NCBI GenBank assembly: GCA_002778195.1
Contig: PCDI01000010.1
Span: 248,001-312,000 of the forward strand
From: Raffaelea ambrosiae
Lineage: Eukaryota; Ascomycota; Sordariomycetes; Ophiostomatales; Ophiostomataceae
Length of the DNA stretch: 64,000 nt
Direction: 5' to 3'
Below the pieces are notes generated by a model, which saw only the letters and a list, made by a program, of their open reading frames with translations, had not been told where the DNA came from and did not search any database. Positions 31,550-42,322 of this stretch are shown one piece after another (the first letter of the stretch is position 1; each line of letters begins with the position of its first letter). A program made the translations under genes and the position numbers.

Positions 31550-31788
31550 AACTGCGGAGAAAAAAAGTAGAAATTAGAAAAAAAACGACGAATAATGACA
31601 GAGAAAGCCATGGACCCGTGTAAATACAAAAGCGTGCAAATAGGAGGGAAAATGTATATTGTTGTCTAGATAAAAAAAAAACATTAAACGAGTGCAGAAT
31701 GCAGGATTTTTTGGAAGACAGGAAAAAAAAAAATTAAGCTCTACGAGTAGGCGACCGAAGCTCACTACGGCGCGGACCCCCCTTTTTT

Positions 31789-33558
31789 CTACTGGCACTT
31801 CCAGCTGGACGGGTCCTTGGAGTCGCCGCCCACGTAGGTCTGCGTCAGCGGGTACAGGCAGTGCGACCGCTGGAAATCGATGCCCTCGGTGTACACGTCG
31901 TCCACAAACTTGGTGCCCGTCAGCGACTCGGGGGCCGCGCCCTTCTCCACCCAGTCGACGATGGCGGCCAGCACGTTGTACTCGGCCGCAAAGGGCACGC
32001 CGGCCGCGGGCGCGCCGCCGCCCTGGCCGACCGCCCAGGCGCCCGGGCCCGTGTTGCAGTGGAACATGCCGGAGATGCGGAAGTAGCGGTAGTAGTCCTG
32101 CAGGCCGGCGTCGGCGGCGGCCATGCGGTCCCAGAAGCGGCGGGTGTTGAACTGCGTGATCTGGTGGTCCTGGCCGCCGTGGTAGCTGAGCAGCTTGCCG
32201 CCGCGGGCCTTGAAGGCGGGCAGCGTCTGCGGCCAGGTGCGGATGTTGGCCGGGTTCTGCGCGTCGGCGACGCGGACGTCGGCGCTGGTGTAGGTGCTGG
32301 CGTCCCAGGTGGTGTCGTTGTAGACCACGTAGCGGAACCAGTCCTGGGAGTAGCTAAAGGGCGCGCCGGCCAGCAGCTTGGCCACCGCCTGCAGCTCGTT
32401 GCCCGGGTTCATGCGCGGGAAGATGAGCTCGCCGTCCGGGTACGTGTACGGCGCGTAGATCTGGACCAGCTGCGCCACCTGGTTCGCGGTCAGGCAGTCC
32501 GTCGCGTTGCGGCCGCCGGGCGCACCGCACAGCAGCGTGGACGGGTCGAAGAAGCACCTGTCGGGCACCTCGATGATGCCGTCGACCACGCCGTCGAGGC
32601 CGTCGCACTGGTGGAGCACCTCGTCGTGGATCAGCGTCGTCCACGTGTCGGTGGGGATGTAGTCCGGCGAGCTCGCGTTGCCCGTGATGGGGTAGAACAT
32701 GGCGCGCTCGCCCTGCAGGTGGAGGAAGTCCACGGCCGGGCAGCCCGCGACAATGCCGTCGTAGTCCGCGGGGAACTGCTCCGCGGCCTTGATGCCCATG
32801 CGCCCGCCGAGCGAGCAGCCGAGGTAGTAGTTGCGCGCCGGCGCGGTCCCGTAGAAGGACTCGATCAGCTTCTTGGCCGAGGTGGTGCCAACGTGAAGGC
32901 TGTACGGTACGCGGGGGGCATCATCGGTCAGCAAGCATCAGCCCAAGAGCCATATCTGCGCAGAAGGCGCGGTGTCACTCACGCGCGGTAGGAAAAGTCC
33001 GTGACGATGTCGGGGTTGTTCAGCATGGTGATGCCCGTCGTGCCGTTGTGGCCGTTGTTGGTGCCCATGGCTGCAAAGCCGTACTGGGTGCCATAAGCCA
33101 GATCCTCGTACTTGATGCCTGGTCACTGTGTTAGTCCACCGCCCACCCGATGCATGGAACGCCATGGTGCCAGCAAGCTCGTGTGTGCATGTGTACGCAC
33201 ATCCGTCAATGCCGCCGTTGCCCGTGGCCAGGTACCGAGCGCCCTCCCACTTCTCGGGCAGCCACAGCTCGAAGCTGATGCTGGACCGGTTCGACGTGGG
33301 AATCTGCAGGCCAATGCGGCAGAGGTTGGCAGCAACGGCCTGCGACGTGCGGCTGCAGCTGGCCACATTGTCGCTGAGCTGCAAGGTCGTGCCGTTCGTG
33401 ACGTACTCCAGACGCGTCAATGTCGAGTTCCAGATGAGATCCTGCGGCTTGAAGGCCAGACAGCTCTTCTCAAAACTGCAGGCCGCACGGCAGCTGGCCA
33501 GAGTCACAAGCCAGCTGAGTGCCAGCAGGCACCAGGAGGTGCGGATTGTCGAGAACAT
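31789..33558 (-). CDS. Secreted tannase/feruloyl esterase
   Basis: Exons 33558-33201, 33118-32983 and 32899-31789 give 534 aa with introns of 82 and 83 nt. The signal peptide covers about residues 1-25 (SWCLLALSWLVTLASCRA). The family nucleophile motif GCSLGGR is near residue 193, the Asp in GGQDHQI near 410 and the His in GMFHCNTG near 441, which form the catalytic triad; paired Cys beside Ser and His are typical of this fold. The enzyme hydrolyses ester bonds of tannins or feruloylated plant cell-wall sugars outside the cell. With the GH51 enzyme at 51 kb it points to growth on plant material. It converges on the membrane-protein gene with 239 nt between stops. Confidence 0.9.
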
Positions 33559-35642
33559 GGCGTGAGTTCCGACACTTGGCGCAAACAAGCAAACAAAAAA
33601 AAAGCTGTTCACACACAAAAGCTGGAACGGAGGGTTGAACAAGCTTTTTTTTTTTTTTTGGTTTGGTTTGGTTTGCAGGAGCAGGATGGAGAACGGAGGA
33701 GGGGAGGCGTGAAAAACCCCAAGATACTCTGTACAATGGCATTCCAAGACATGGCATTCGAGCTCACTACCAGGCAAGCGAGGGCCGGCCAGCTTCCATG
33801 TCCAGCTAGACCGGGTTGCCAGGTTGGCTGCAGACACGGAGGTTGCAGTGCTGCAGTGCGAGCACTGGGAGCTTGGAGCTGGGCACCAAGTGGACCAGGG
33901 TGCAAGCCGGGCTCAGTGACTCCGTAGCGAGGCAGCAAGATCCGTCAACGCTCATATTAACATCTCGCCCGCCTAGCAAGGATGATGCTGTGCTACGGAG
34001 TCCGAAAAAAAAGGCCCAGAAAAGACCCACACACCATGTTTGGATACCTTTAAATTAAGACGGACGGGCGACGTCTCCCGCACCGACCAAAAAAGAAAAA
34101 CAGAAAGGAAGACAGCAGAGAGGACCCTTTTGTGGCTGTCGTGCTTCCCCACAGGTTAAACAATCATTCCACTTCCTCGGAGGGCTTCCCTCGACCGTGT
34201 GCCTTGTATCTTTGAAATCCAGTGTTATCTGCAGGCATTTGGGGGGGGGTTGCTGGGCGCACAGACATGTCGACCCCTGCGTCCACGTTGGCCAACCTTA
34301 CTCGGCGTCTTTCAGGGCAGGGCCATTGTATCTTACACCACCGTACGCCCGATCAGATCCCTTCCCGCATACGTGTGCCCATGCGTTGTGCCTGGGCGCG
34401 GACTTCGCATCCCCGCCTACTGCACACCCATAATGCAGGGCAACTGACGCCCACCCACTAGTTAAGTCATACATAAAAGGCGCAATTTTCTGCAGGGGAA
34501 ACAAGTACGAAAAACACGCCAGCATAGCTCTGCTACCATGCATGCACACTTCATGCACCAAGTGGGCCGCTGGAAAACCGCTGGAAAGCCGCCACTGGAG
34601 CTGCGTACAGCGTACGGTGGTGCTGGCTACTAGAACCATGCGACAGGATGGTTTGCAGTGTCCAGCCACCTCCAATGCTCCGGTTGTATCTTGCTCTTCC
34701 CAAGAACCAGTTGTTGGGGAACTGTTGTAGAAAAACCTAGCGGACGCGGCCTACCACTTCCAGGCACCCCAGGCATCGTTTGAGGCCGAAATTGGAGCGT
34801 CGCAAAATTGCGGCATATTTGTCCTGCTTGTCTTCGTCTAGACCGAGTTCAAAATAGGCCAGTTGCTGAGGAGAAACGGAATTCGTAATTATCTTGAGGT
34901 TTCGTAAAGTCGACAAGCAAGCGCATGGCCGTCCTTTGCCAACGGCCCGCGACCAAAGACACCTCCTGGCAATCAGACGGGTCTTCTATGGAATCATCAG
35001 GCAACTCTTCGACCCGTTCAGACCTTGTCGTCTGGAGCCACTAACTAGTTCTCAGCCTTGCAAGGATGTGCGTTCTCGTTCTCGTGGTATTTATACATGT
35101 ACTAGTTAATGTGGCACCATGTGGAACAGAAACAACGACAAGTAGACGCTCGGCCTCACGCTCTTTTTCCTCTTCTATCACAGTAGTCAACACCATCTCC
35201 CACTTTGTACCACAGAGTCTGATAAGCAGTGTTTAGGACAAAAGCGTCAAATAGAAGGCCGGAAGGAGGAAAATAGCAACAATCCCTTCAAGACCGGGCA
35301 GAAAAGAACTGGCTTTACGAAGTAGAGTCAATTTCACATAAATGAAAGCAAGACATGTATACGACTGTTTACATGTCGCCATTTCCGACAAAAAGAGAAG
35401 CAGAAACAGCAAATAACATTGAACCAAGTTTACAATAAAACGAACCAATGCAAAAGACGTATTGTACAGCGTGCACAGGCGCTGCCATGTTTTTGATTCG
35501 CTCCGTTGCTCTCGTCCGGGACAGACTGGACTCACTGGCCCTGGAATGTTTACCTCCATATTCGTGAAAACGTCGTTGCTCCCATGCCGGGCATTCTTTG
35601 TCCTTGCTCCTCTTCCCTATCCGGTCCTCACTCCCCTCTGCT
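33559..35642. other. 2.1-kb gene-poor spacer
   Basis: Holds the promoter of the tannase gene, an A/T run near 33640-33660 and a G8 run at about 34243. A 39-codon frame starting at about 34925 (MAVLCQRPATKDT) has coding-like composition but no context. No gene is called. Confidence 0.4.
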
Positions 35643-36149
35643 CTATCTGGTCTTGGCTTCTGCTGCTTGCGTCGGAGCGCCGAGGCCGACGCCGGCCAAG
35701 AACGCAACCCGCATGGACGCACCCGCGTACACAAACGGCACGTTGCCCAGGGCCATGGCGTTCCACTGGTCGGCCCGCCAGTACACGTCCGACCCCAGCG
35801 CCCGCAGCGAATACAGGTGGCCCAGGTCGGCCACCAGCAGGCCAAACAGCACTGTCTTCCACACGCGCAGGTCGCCTGTCGATCGCAGCACGAGGGCTTC
35901 GTTGAGGGTGAAGAGCAAGTAGAGGTTCGCCAGCTGAGAGAGCACGACGGACGTGGCGACGGGTATGGCGGCCGGGGCTGCGGGCGCCGAGGCCGCGTCG
36001 GTCATCGTCAGGTAGTCGTGCTGGGCAAAGTGGGCAAAGTAGGCGCCGACGAGGGCGGAGACGGGTTCGATGAAGAGGAAGAAGAGGCGGTAGACGAGGG
36101 GCAGCCGGAAGGCGGAGCCGGCTGGCTGCTGCTGCTTCGCGGGCGGCAT
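35643..36149 (-). CDS. Small four-helix fungal membrane protein (DUF7704-like)
   Basis: Intronless frame of 168 aa starting MPPAKQQQPAGSAFRLP. Four hydrophobic segments are visible: VYRLFFLFIEPVSALVGAYF, SQLANLYLLFTLNEALVL, VLFGLLVADLGHLYSL and ASMRVAFLAGVGLG. The RLFFLFIEPVSAL start and the WNAMALGNV block fit the small fungal DUF7704 membrane family. Function is unknown. The terminal AAEAKTR is polar and probably cytosolic. Confidence 0.75.
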   Translation of the reverse strand: MPPAKQQQPAGSAFRLPLVYRLFFLFIEPVSALVGAYFAHFAQHDYLTMTDAASAPAAPAAIPVATSVVLSQLANLYLLFTLNEALVLRSTGDLRVWKTVLFGLLVADLGHLYSLRALGSDVYWRADQWNAMALGNVPFVYAGASMRVAFLAGVGLGAPTQAAEAKTR

Positions 36150-36853
36150 TGTGGGCTAGACTGGATTGGGGCGTCTAGGGAAGACTCGCGCGGAGCAGGG
36201 AAGCGTATGGAGAGGATTTTTCCCGGAGTTCTGAGGCTTTGGGGAGAATTCAAGACTTGCGATTTTGCGATTTTGCGATATGTGGATGGAGAGGCAAAAG
36301 CGGAGGCTCCCGTTTCGTAAAAGCGGGGACTCCCGTTTTGTCCACGACAAATCGAGGAGGGCCACACTTGCTCTACAAGTCGGAATCCCAAGTGATATTT
36401 CGCCGAGCATGGAGAGCTGTCACTGTCCTGGTTCTGTGTTGCCCTTCTATCGAATTACAATTGTCCCGTAACCACAGCGCACGGTATAAACGAAACAAGG
36501 TGAGCGTCAGGTAGTGGCCCCCATCACCTACAGGCAAGCCTAAAAAGGCTTTTCGCAGAAATTGGATGTCAGGACGCCCCTCATCCTCTTGCAGAAGCAC
36601 TGGCGGGTAGGAGGAGAAGCAAACGACTTGTAACGATACGGTAAGCTCATGATCAGATGCGGAATAACTAAAGAAGGGTCCCAGCTGGTTTGTATTATGC
36701 TAGGCAGCTTGTTTGCCGCTTGTAAGTTGTAACATTTTCTGGTATCTCTACCCTCCCTACTCTCTCGATATCATCGCGCTTCGAGCTGGTACCAGACAGC
36801 CCGGAGAGGAAACTAGACGCAGTACAACAACTCCACTTCACCAAACTTTGCTT
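36150..36853. other. Spacer with a 23-bp tandem repeat
   Basis: 704 nt between the DUF7704-like start and the stop of the next minus-strand gene. Contains a 23-bp tandem repeat at 36296-36341 and GATTTTGC triplication near 36260. No gene seen. Confidence 0.45.
36296..36341 (+). repeat. 23-bp tandem repeat, two copies
   Basis: Copies 36296-36318 and 36319-36341 share AAAAGCGG, CTCCCGTTT and GT with four mismatches. It lies about 150 bp upstream of the DUF7704-like start. Confidence 0.75.
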
Positions 36854-38042
36854 CTAAAGATTCCAGGCGTAAAGCAGCTCGGTCTTGTTCCGAACCCACA
36901 TCCAGTTTTGCAGATCTTGAAGCCTTGTCGCATACCGCTTCTGGTCCATCTTGACCAGACCCCAGTCGTGAAGCCATCCGTCTCCGTCCAGGATTCGCGG
37001 CTCTGCGTAAAACACATGCCCAATCTCACGACTGGCAGCCTCCTTTTCCTTTTCGAGATTCGCGCGGTTTTGTCGATGAAGGTCAACAAACTTCTGTAAT
37101 GTGGCATCCCCAGGAAAACTTTCCAGCTGGGCTTCAAAAATCCCCAACGCGTGCGTCTTACTCTTAGTGGCGTTTCTCACGGTGACTTCTCCAGGTTGAT
37201 AAATATGCACCCCGGGCTCGACACCCGACATCTGCATGTTGACTTGGCCGGCTGGCTCTGGGGTCTCGAACATGCCGCGGCGACAAACCAGTGCGCAAAG
37301 ATCGCGGTCATCTCCGACAGCCAGATAAACACAGATACTGCTCTCCAAGGTCGGTTTCGGGGCTGGGGTTATACACTGGCCGACTAGTTCTGTGAAGGGC
37401 AGCTTGGCACGGGTTGCGCCCTTGTCCACGTCTTGGATCGAAGTAAGTCGAACATCAGCCAGTGTCGTGCATTCGCTTTCACGAATCTCGCATTCAACGT
37501 CGTTTATCCCTTGTGAACACAACAGATGACGGCACCGGCATGCATATATAGCGGCCTTTTCCCAGGATACCGCCGCGTCTGAGTTGACTGAGACGAACAA
37601 TACCACTTGGTATGGGTTGCTCCTATTCCAGTGGCCCGTGACCACTTGTAGCACATCGACAGTGTTCCATTCCAAACCCACCAGGGCCGCAACAATGGCT
37701 GTGTCAAGACCATTTTCCCATCGTTGAACAATTGGGTGGGCGCCGACGTTTCTCAGGAGCCTTCGGGTTGGTTCTCTATAACTGTCAAATCGATCCTAGT
37801 TCTTGTTACCGCTGCGGGCAAGAAGTTTCGATCGTGATGGCAGTCCTTCGTAATAGAGCTTTTTTCCCCGTTTCACTTGGTTCCTCGAGAATCTCCTCGT
37901 CGACTGTTCCGCCAAGGGAGCTGGTGGCAGTCGTCGGTGTTTGCGCTGTCGACGAGTCGCTCGACGTTACGCGACGCCTTTTCCGGCCAGCTAGAGGAGG
38001 TAGTTTATTTCCATCTTCCATGCCTGTTTGTGCTTCAGACAA
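36854..38042 (-). pseudogene. Unidentified fungal protein with a disrupted N-terminal half
   Basis: The main frame, 37681-36854 and extended upstream in the same frame to about 37795, encodes RNVGAHPIVQRWENGLDTA, then VVTGHWNRSNPYQVVLFV and a C-terminal half with LQKFVDLHRQNRANLEKEKE and WGLVKMDQKRYATRLQDLQ. An N-terminal coding-like exon starts at ATG 38042 (MSEAQTGMEDGNKLPPL) and holds a KRRR motif and an acidic part. The two parts are in different frames. An intron of 66 nt (donor near GTGAAACG, acceptor TTGCCCGCAG) would lead into IDLTVIENQPEG but then needs one more frame change near 37750. A shorter intron would be 34 nt, below the usual limit. The gene is therefore either frameshifted or mis-modelled. 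Family unknown; three CACGTG boxes lie upstream. Confidence 0.5.
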
Positions 38043-39685
38043 AAAGACTACTTCAGAGAATGCATGAAATCGTGCAAGTCCAAAAGTCAGGAATTAAACG
38101 TTCTCTAATGCACCTCGAGTGCGTTGTGCCACGTGACGTTTATCATGTGACTTCCACCACATCGATTTTATTGCATGTGCAGTGCCACGTGATACCTTCT
38201 CACGTGCACAGCATCCATGCAGAGCTATTGTTTCTTCTTGTTCTTCTTCATGCAGTATTTCTTCCCTTTTCTGACCCTCTTCTTCGTGTGTTCCAACAAA
38301 AAGCGAACGGTGTGAATAGATGAGATCGTGCCGGTCAAAATTCTTAAGGTTTACTATTAATGCTGTCGCCTCGTAGGAGGCCCACGGGTTTGTCATTCTA
38401 GTTTCAGCTTCCCTTCAGAACAACATTATGATTCATGAACTAGCCTTGTCGACGGTTCGACGAATCCCTTATCTGTCACTTTGTCAAATCATTATCACGA
38501 GTTTATATCATAATGCCAGTTGTTCTCTCTACTGGTATTACCTTCTACCAGCTGCCCTGCGGATACATGCGCCTTGGCCTCTCGACACACTGTAACGCGG
38601 GTTCTACTTAATACATCACCTAGTATCGAACTTAGGGGCACAGACTCTCGCGAACGGTATTATACGATAATCATTTCACCGAGTACAGCGCTTGTTCTGT
38701 ATCACGATCTCCTAAATTTGGGGCTGCTATAGTACAAACTCCTTGATGCAGATCTCGTCCGACTGATCAACGGTGATGTACAGAGTGAGAAGAAGACAAC
38801 GGTACGGCGGGAAGCCCTTGCCTTTGACTTCAAAGATGACATGATGGGTGTTTTGCACTGGACTGGTCCAAACATCTTGTCACGGCTGTTTCGTCGCTGT
38901 GGCAAATCACCCAGTACCCAGAACTAGACAGCTAGTCCTCTGACCTGATAAATGAGCCGTTTGTCCGTTTATTGATGAGCATAACCACCCTGCTACATTG
39001 TCGGTGCCCGCCCGATATATGGCGACTGGAAGATGTCGTTCGTTCAGTTGACTACTACGAGATTGGCCACATATATTTCTGTCCGACGTGCTGCCCTCGA
39101 CAGACCTGGATTGGCAAAAAAACGAGATTGGGTAAGTTATATGACGGGGAAAGAACATAAACAACGAAGCACTTATGCACACGCTGAGCTGATTTTGAGC
39201 CGGGGGGGATTAAGTCTACTACACTGATGAGGCGGCGTGTTTCTCGTTGGTTGCCTTCGATGACGAATGCTCAACAAGAGCACCAAGGCTGTCTTATTTT
39301 TTCACTTCGCAACATAGCATGCAATTTGGCGTAAAACGAGTGCATTCATTGGTTGCTATGAAAGTCATACTTGGTCTTTTAACGAACGAGTATTCCCAGG
39401 GCCGGTACAGTCAACAATCAAATCAAATGGCAGTATTCGTATACTAGACAGATATGGTAACCCTCCTGCACACTCATCGAGAACTGGCGGAAAACTGGGG
39501 AAACTAGAAGGAAGGCAGTAAAAAAAAACTATTTAAGCAGGAAATCAAATAAGGTCGTGCGGCTATGGGAAAGGCTGCCATAGGGTAACACCCCGACATG
39601 AAATGTCATGGTCCGAAGGACGGGGTGAGTGGGTTTTGTTTTGTGCTTTTTTTTTGCTCAGTTGGCGCGAAAGTATATTGTCGTC
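38043..39685. other. Spacer with an E-box cluster; possible coding remnant
   Basis: Upstream of 38042 are CACGTG at 38130-38135, 38186-38191 and 38201-38206. At about 38740-38930 (+) a frame reads LVRLINGDVQSEKKTTVRRE and DMMGVLHWTGPNILSRLF, and at about 38980-39160 another reads LEDVVRSVDYYEIGHIYF; these look like decayed coding sequence but match nothing I recognise. No gene is called. Confidence 0.35.
38130..38206. promoter_or_regulatory. Cluster of three CACGTG E-boxes
   Basis: Three perfect CACGTG sites within 77 bp plus a CATGTGAC near-match, 88-164 bp upstream of the minus-strand ATG at 38042. Two have the flanks of the Cbf1-type site (RTCACGTG). A bHLH regulator is the likely binder. 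Confidence 0.55.
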
Positions 39686-40392
39686 CTACTTCTTTGTCTT
39701 TCTCTTTTCTTTGCATGTTTTTTTGTGGCGTTTCAGATTGTCGCACCGCATCTGACGACCACAGTAGTCGCAGGTTTCCATGGGGCACGGTATATCATTC
39801 TCAGCTGCCCACAGTTTGTGGTGCACCCAGTAGTGTCGGTTCCGGTCCTTTTCTTCGGGCAACTTTTTGTGGCATACAGACCCATCCTGAGCCTCACATG
39901 GAAGAGGAGGTTTATGGTTTCGTTGGTGCTTTCTAGGGAGTGTTAGCCTTCGTGGATACGTTTCGCTGATAAGGGGCGAACTTACGTCAACTGATGCTGT
40001 GTGCTATAAGCCCGAGTGCAGTCTTCCTCGTCACATCTGAATTCGTTTCCGCTTTCTCCCCGTCTGTGGCTTCTGTGCGCTTGAGGCGGTTGGGAGGATG
40101 ACGATGCCTGTTCCGGCACATCCTGCCCATATTCTGCCACGGAATCAGGAGTATGTTCCTAATGAACATTTCCGTCGCTCATCATCATGGGATGAGTCGA
40201 GGGCCCGGGTCCGTAGGCTTGCGGAACGTAGTATGCAAACTGCTGGGTATTGTATGGAACACTCTCTTCTGCACCGATCTCCAAGAGCCGTGGATCTATT
40301 GTTTCCACGGCCTCTGCATTGGCCCAGTGGCAATTGACATAGCCATTAGCAGCACCAGTCTGGTCCCCGGTTGTATCCCCGGATTGAGACAT
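39686..40392 (-). pseudogene. C2H2 zinc-finger protein with one in-frame TAG
   Basis: Exons 40392-39986 and 39932-39686 join across a 53-nt intron (GTAAGT...CCCTAG) and would give 217 aa, except for a TAG at 40161-40159 (codon 78). The same frame is open on both sides of it: VPQAYGPGPSTHP before, EHTPDSVAEYGQDVPEQ after. The C-terminal half has a classical C-x4-C-x12-H-x3-H finger, split by the intron, that starts FRCDEEDCTRAYSTQHQL. A later CDYCGRQMRCDNLKRH block ends C-x2-C-x11-H-x3-C, as in fungal regulators. A basic tail KEKRKTKK closes the protein. A non-consensus 69-nt intron (GTTCCG...CATTAG) could also remove the stop. An ATG at 40503 is an alternative start. A nuclear DNA-binding role is expected if functional. 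Confidence 0.6.
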
Positions 40393-42322
40393 GGCATACC
40401 GGGACAAGAAACAGACCACCACGTTGTACTTGACAGACCCGTCGTGCTCCACAGAAATTGCAATGCTGCGGACGAGGTTTCCTTCTTCAGGCTGAATTCG
40501 CACCCCTTCGATCAGAAAATTGTCCTAAGTCTTGGAGAGAAAGCAAGACGGGACCTCTCTACGCTTTCAACTCGCCTAGACTGAGAAGGGTCTAACCAGC
40601 ATATATATAGTTTTGCGAGGTGTGCTGCGTCTGTCAAGCTCAAAGGTAAGAGATGCCTGTGGCCAAGAAAAGACTGCTGAAAATAGAAAAACACGGAAGT
40701 CCGACGAATGCGAGGCCTACTGTCCCGATCTATTGTTGGCGTGGCATGAGGCCTACGGAATTGAGGCCTCCTGGACTATGTATGATGTCGTAGCCACTTC
40801 AAGCAATGCCAATTAAAACCATTTGACACAGAAAGTACGTTGGCAGTTCACGGGAAAATGAGCTTGTCTTTTCCGATTATGATTACGAACTCATTCTCGT
40901 CGTGGTTTGGGCTGAGGGTCGAATGATTAGCACCCCCACTGCCTCTATTATGATCAGGTATGAGGTAAATGACCTACTGCCAATTGTCCTAGAACGAACA
41001 ATACCAGTCCGTTATCTGCAGGCCTGCTGCCATTGATCGCTCCAGATGCACTGGCCGGCAAAATCTCGGTCGGGTCCAGCCCATCTCAGACGGAGACAGC
41101 CCGCACGCCGGGCACTGCCCAGCAGGTGAACCACAGGTGTACCGTGCCATCCTTACGTCGGTCTCACCACGACCGGTCCTACAGAAGCTACGGATCAGAA
41201 ACCGGAAACCGGGTCGTGGGGTGCGTTGATAGCACTGCTCGCCAAACGGCAGGCCAAGCCCGGCAGCATCAACTGAACGTAGACTCTAGTCTTGCGGGGC
41301 TAATCTGTGCCAGCAGCTAGCTCCCCCGTGGTCAGTGCGACACAGAAAAGATACACCTTATGTTCGCAGGGGAAGTGGGCCACCGCCTGAAGGTCTCGCA
41401 ATTTGCTCGACTGTGAAACAGTCCGAATGACCCCTCTGAAATTAAACAGGGACTGGCGTCCCGGCGTGCCCATTGACACGAGTGGCCAGCACTGTGTTTC
41501 TAAGCGTTGCATTACCGTGTGTTTAGTTTGCATATTTTAAACTTTTAAAGCGACGAGCAAAATACCCGTAGACAGGCATCGTAGAATACCACCGGAACAG
41601 TCTCATATGTCTTGGACTGAATACATACCCCTGGCCCCTGGATGAAGCTGCAGGTTTGCATTGCGGCCGGGGGCCGGGATGTCCCAGGGAAACGAAACTT
41701 TCAAATCTCTTCTGCTTCTATTTTCGAGCGTCATGCGCAAACGGCCGGTACACGAAATTGGGCAACCAAGCATCAAGTGGGGGAGAAGCCAGCCAGTCCA
41801 ACCGTTCCACGAGCCAAGAGCCAAGTCCCAAGGCCAAGATAGGACTGGACAACAGGGAAATTCTGCTGATGATAGAGTCCGGCGTACCATCACCGCCGTC
41901 CGTTGTTGGCTTTTGAATATGCGCCAAGCCCCTGTAGTGACTCCTCACGGGATCCCCAAGTCAAGTGCATCATACGTGAATCCTGTTATGGTTCTGTGCT
42001 CGGATAGTAAGAATCGAATATTAAAAAGAAGCACTGCAGAAAAACAAAGCGTTCGCATGTTTCATTCTAGTCTGTTCATGCCCCCACCGACAATCGGTCT
42101 CGAGACAAGCCCACCACCCATTTGCCTATCGCAACTGCACCGGGCCATTTTCAACGATCCCCATCGTCTCTCACACATTATAAGGTCATGGCTTGCCTCG
42201 TTCTTTCCATAAAACCTTATTTCTGTCTTTTGTGATTTGTTCACAGTTCCCCTTCAGCTTTGCGCTCTCGCTCGTTTCAAGTCACTCGCTACTTTCCTTC
42301 GTTTGAATATTCAACGGCCGCA
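40393..42322. other. 1.9-kb gene-poor spacer
   Basis: No convincing gene. Short frames at 40613-40816 (+) and 41661-42212 (+) lack motifs. The last 120 bp before 42323 are CT-rich, as expected for the promoter of the next gene. Confidence 0.4.

Noticed and set aside
31861..32991. 376-codon plus-strand frame
   Set aside because: Antisense of the tannase; composition typical of GC shadows.
38560..38650. tRNA-like T-arm (GTTCGATAC on the minus strand)
   Set aside because: No matching acceptor, D or anticodon arms could be folded around it.
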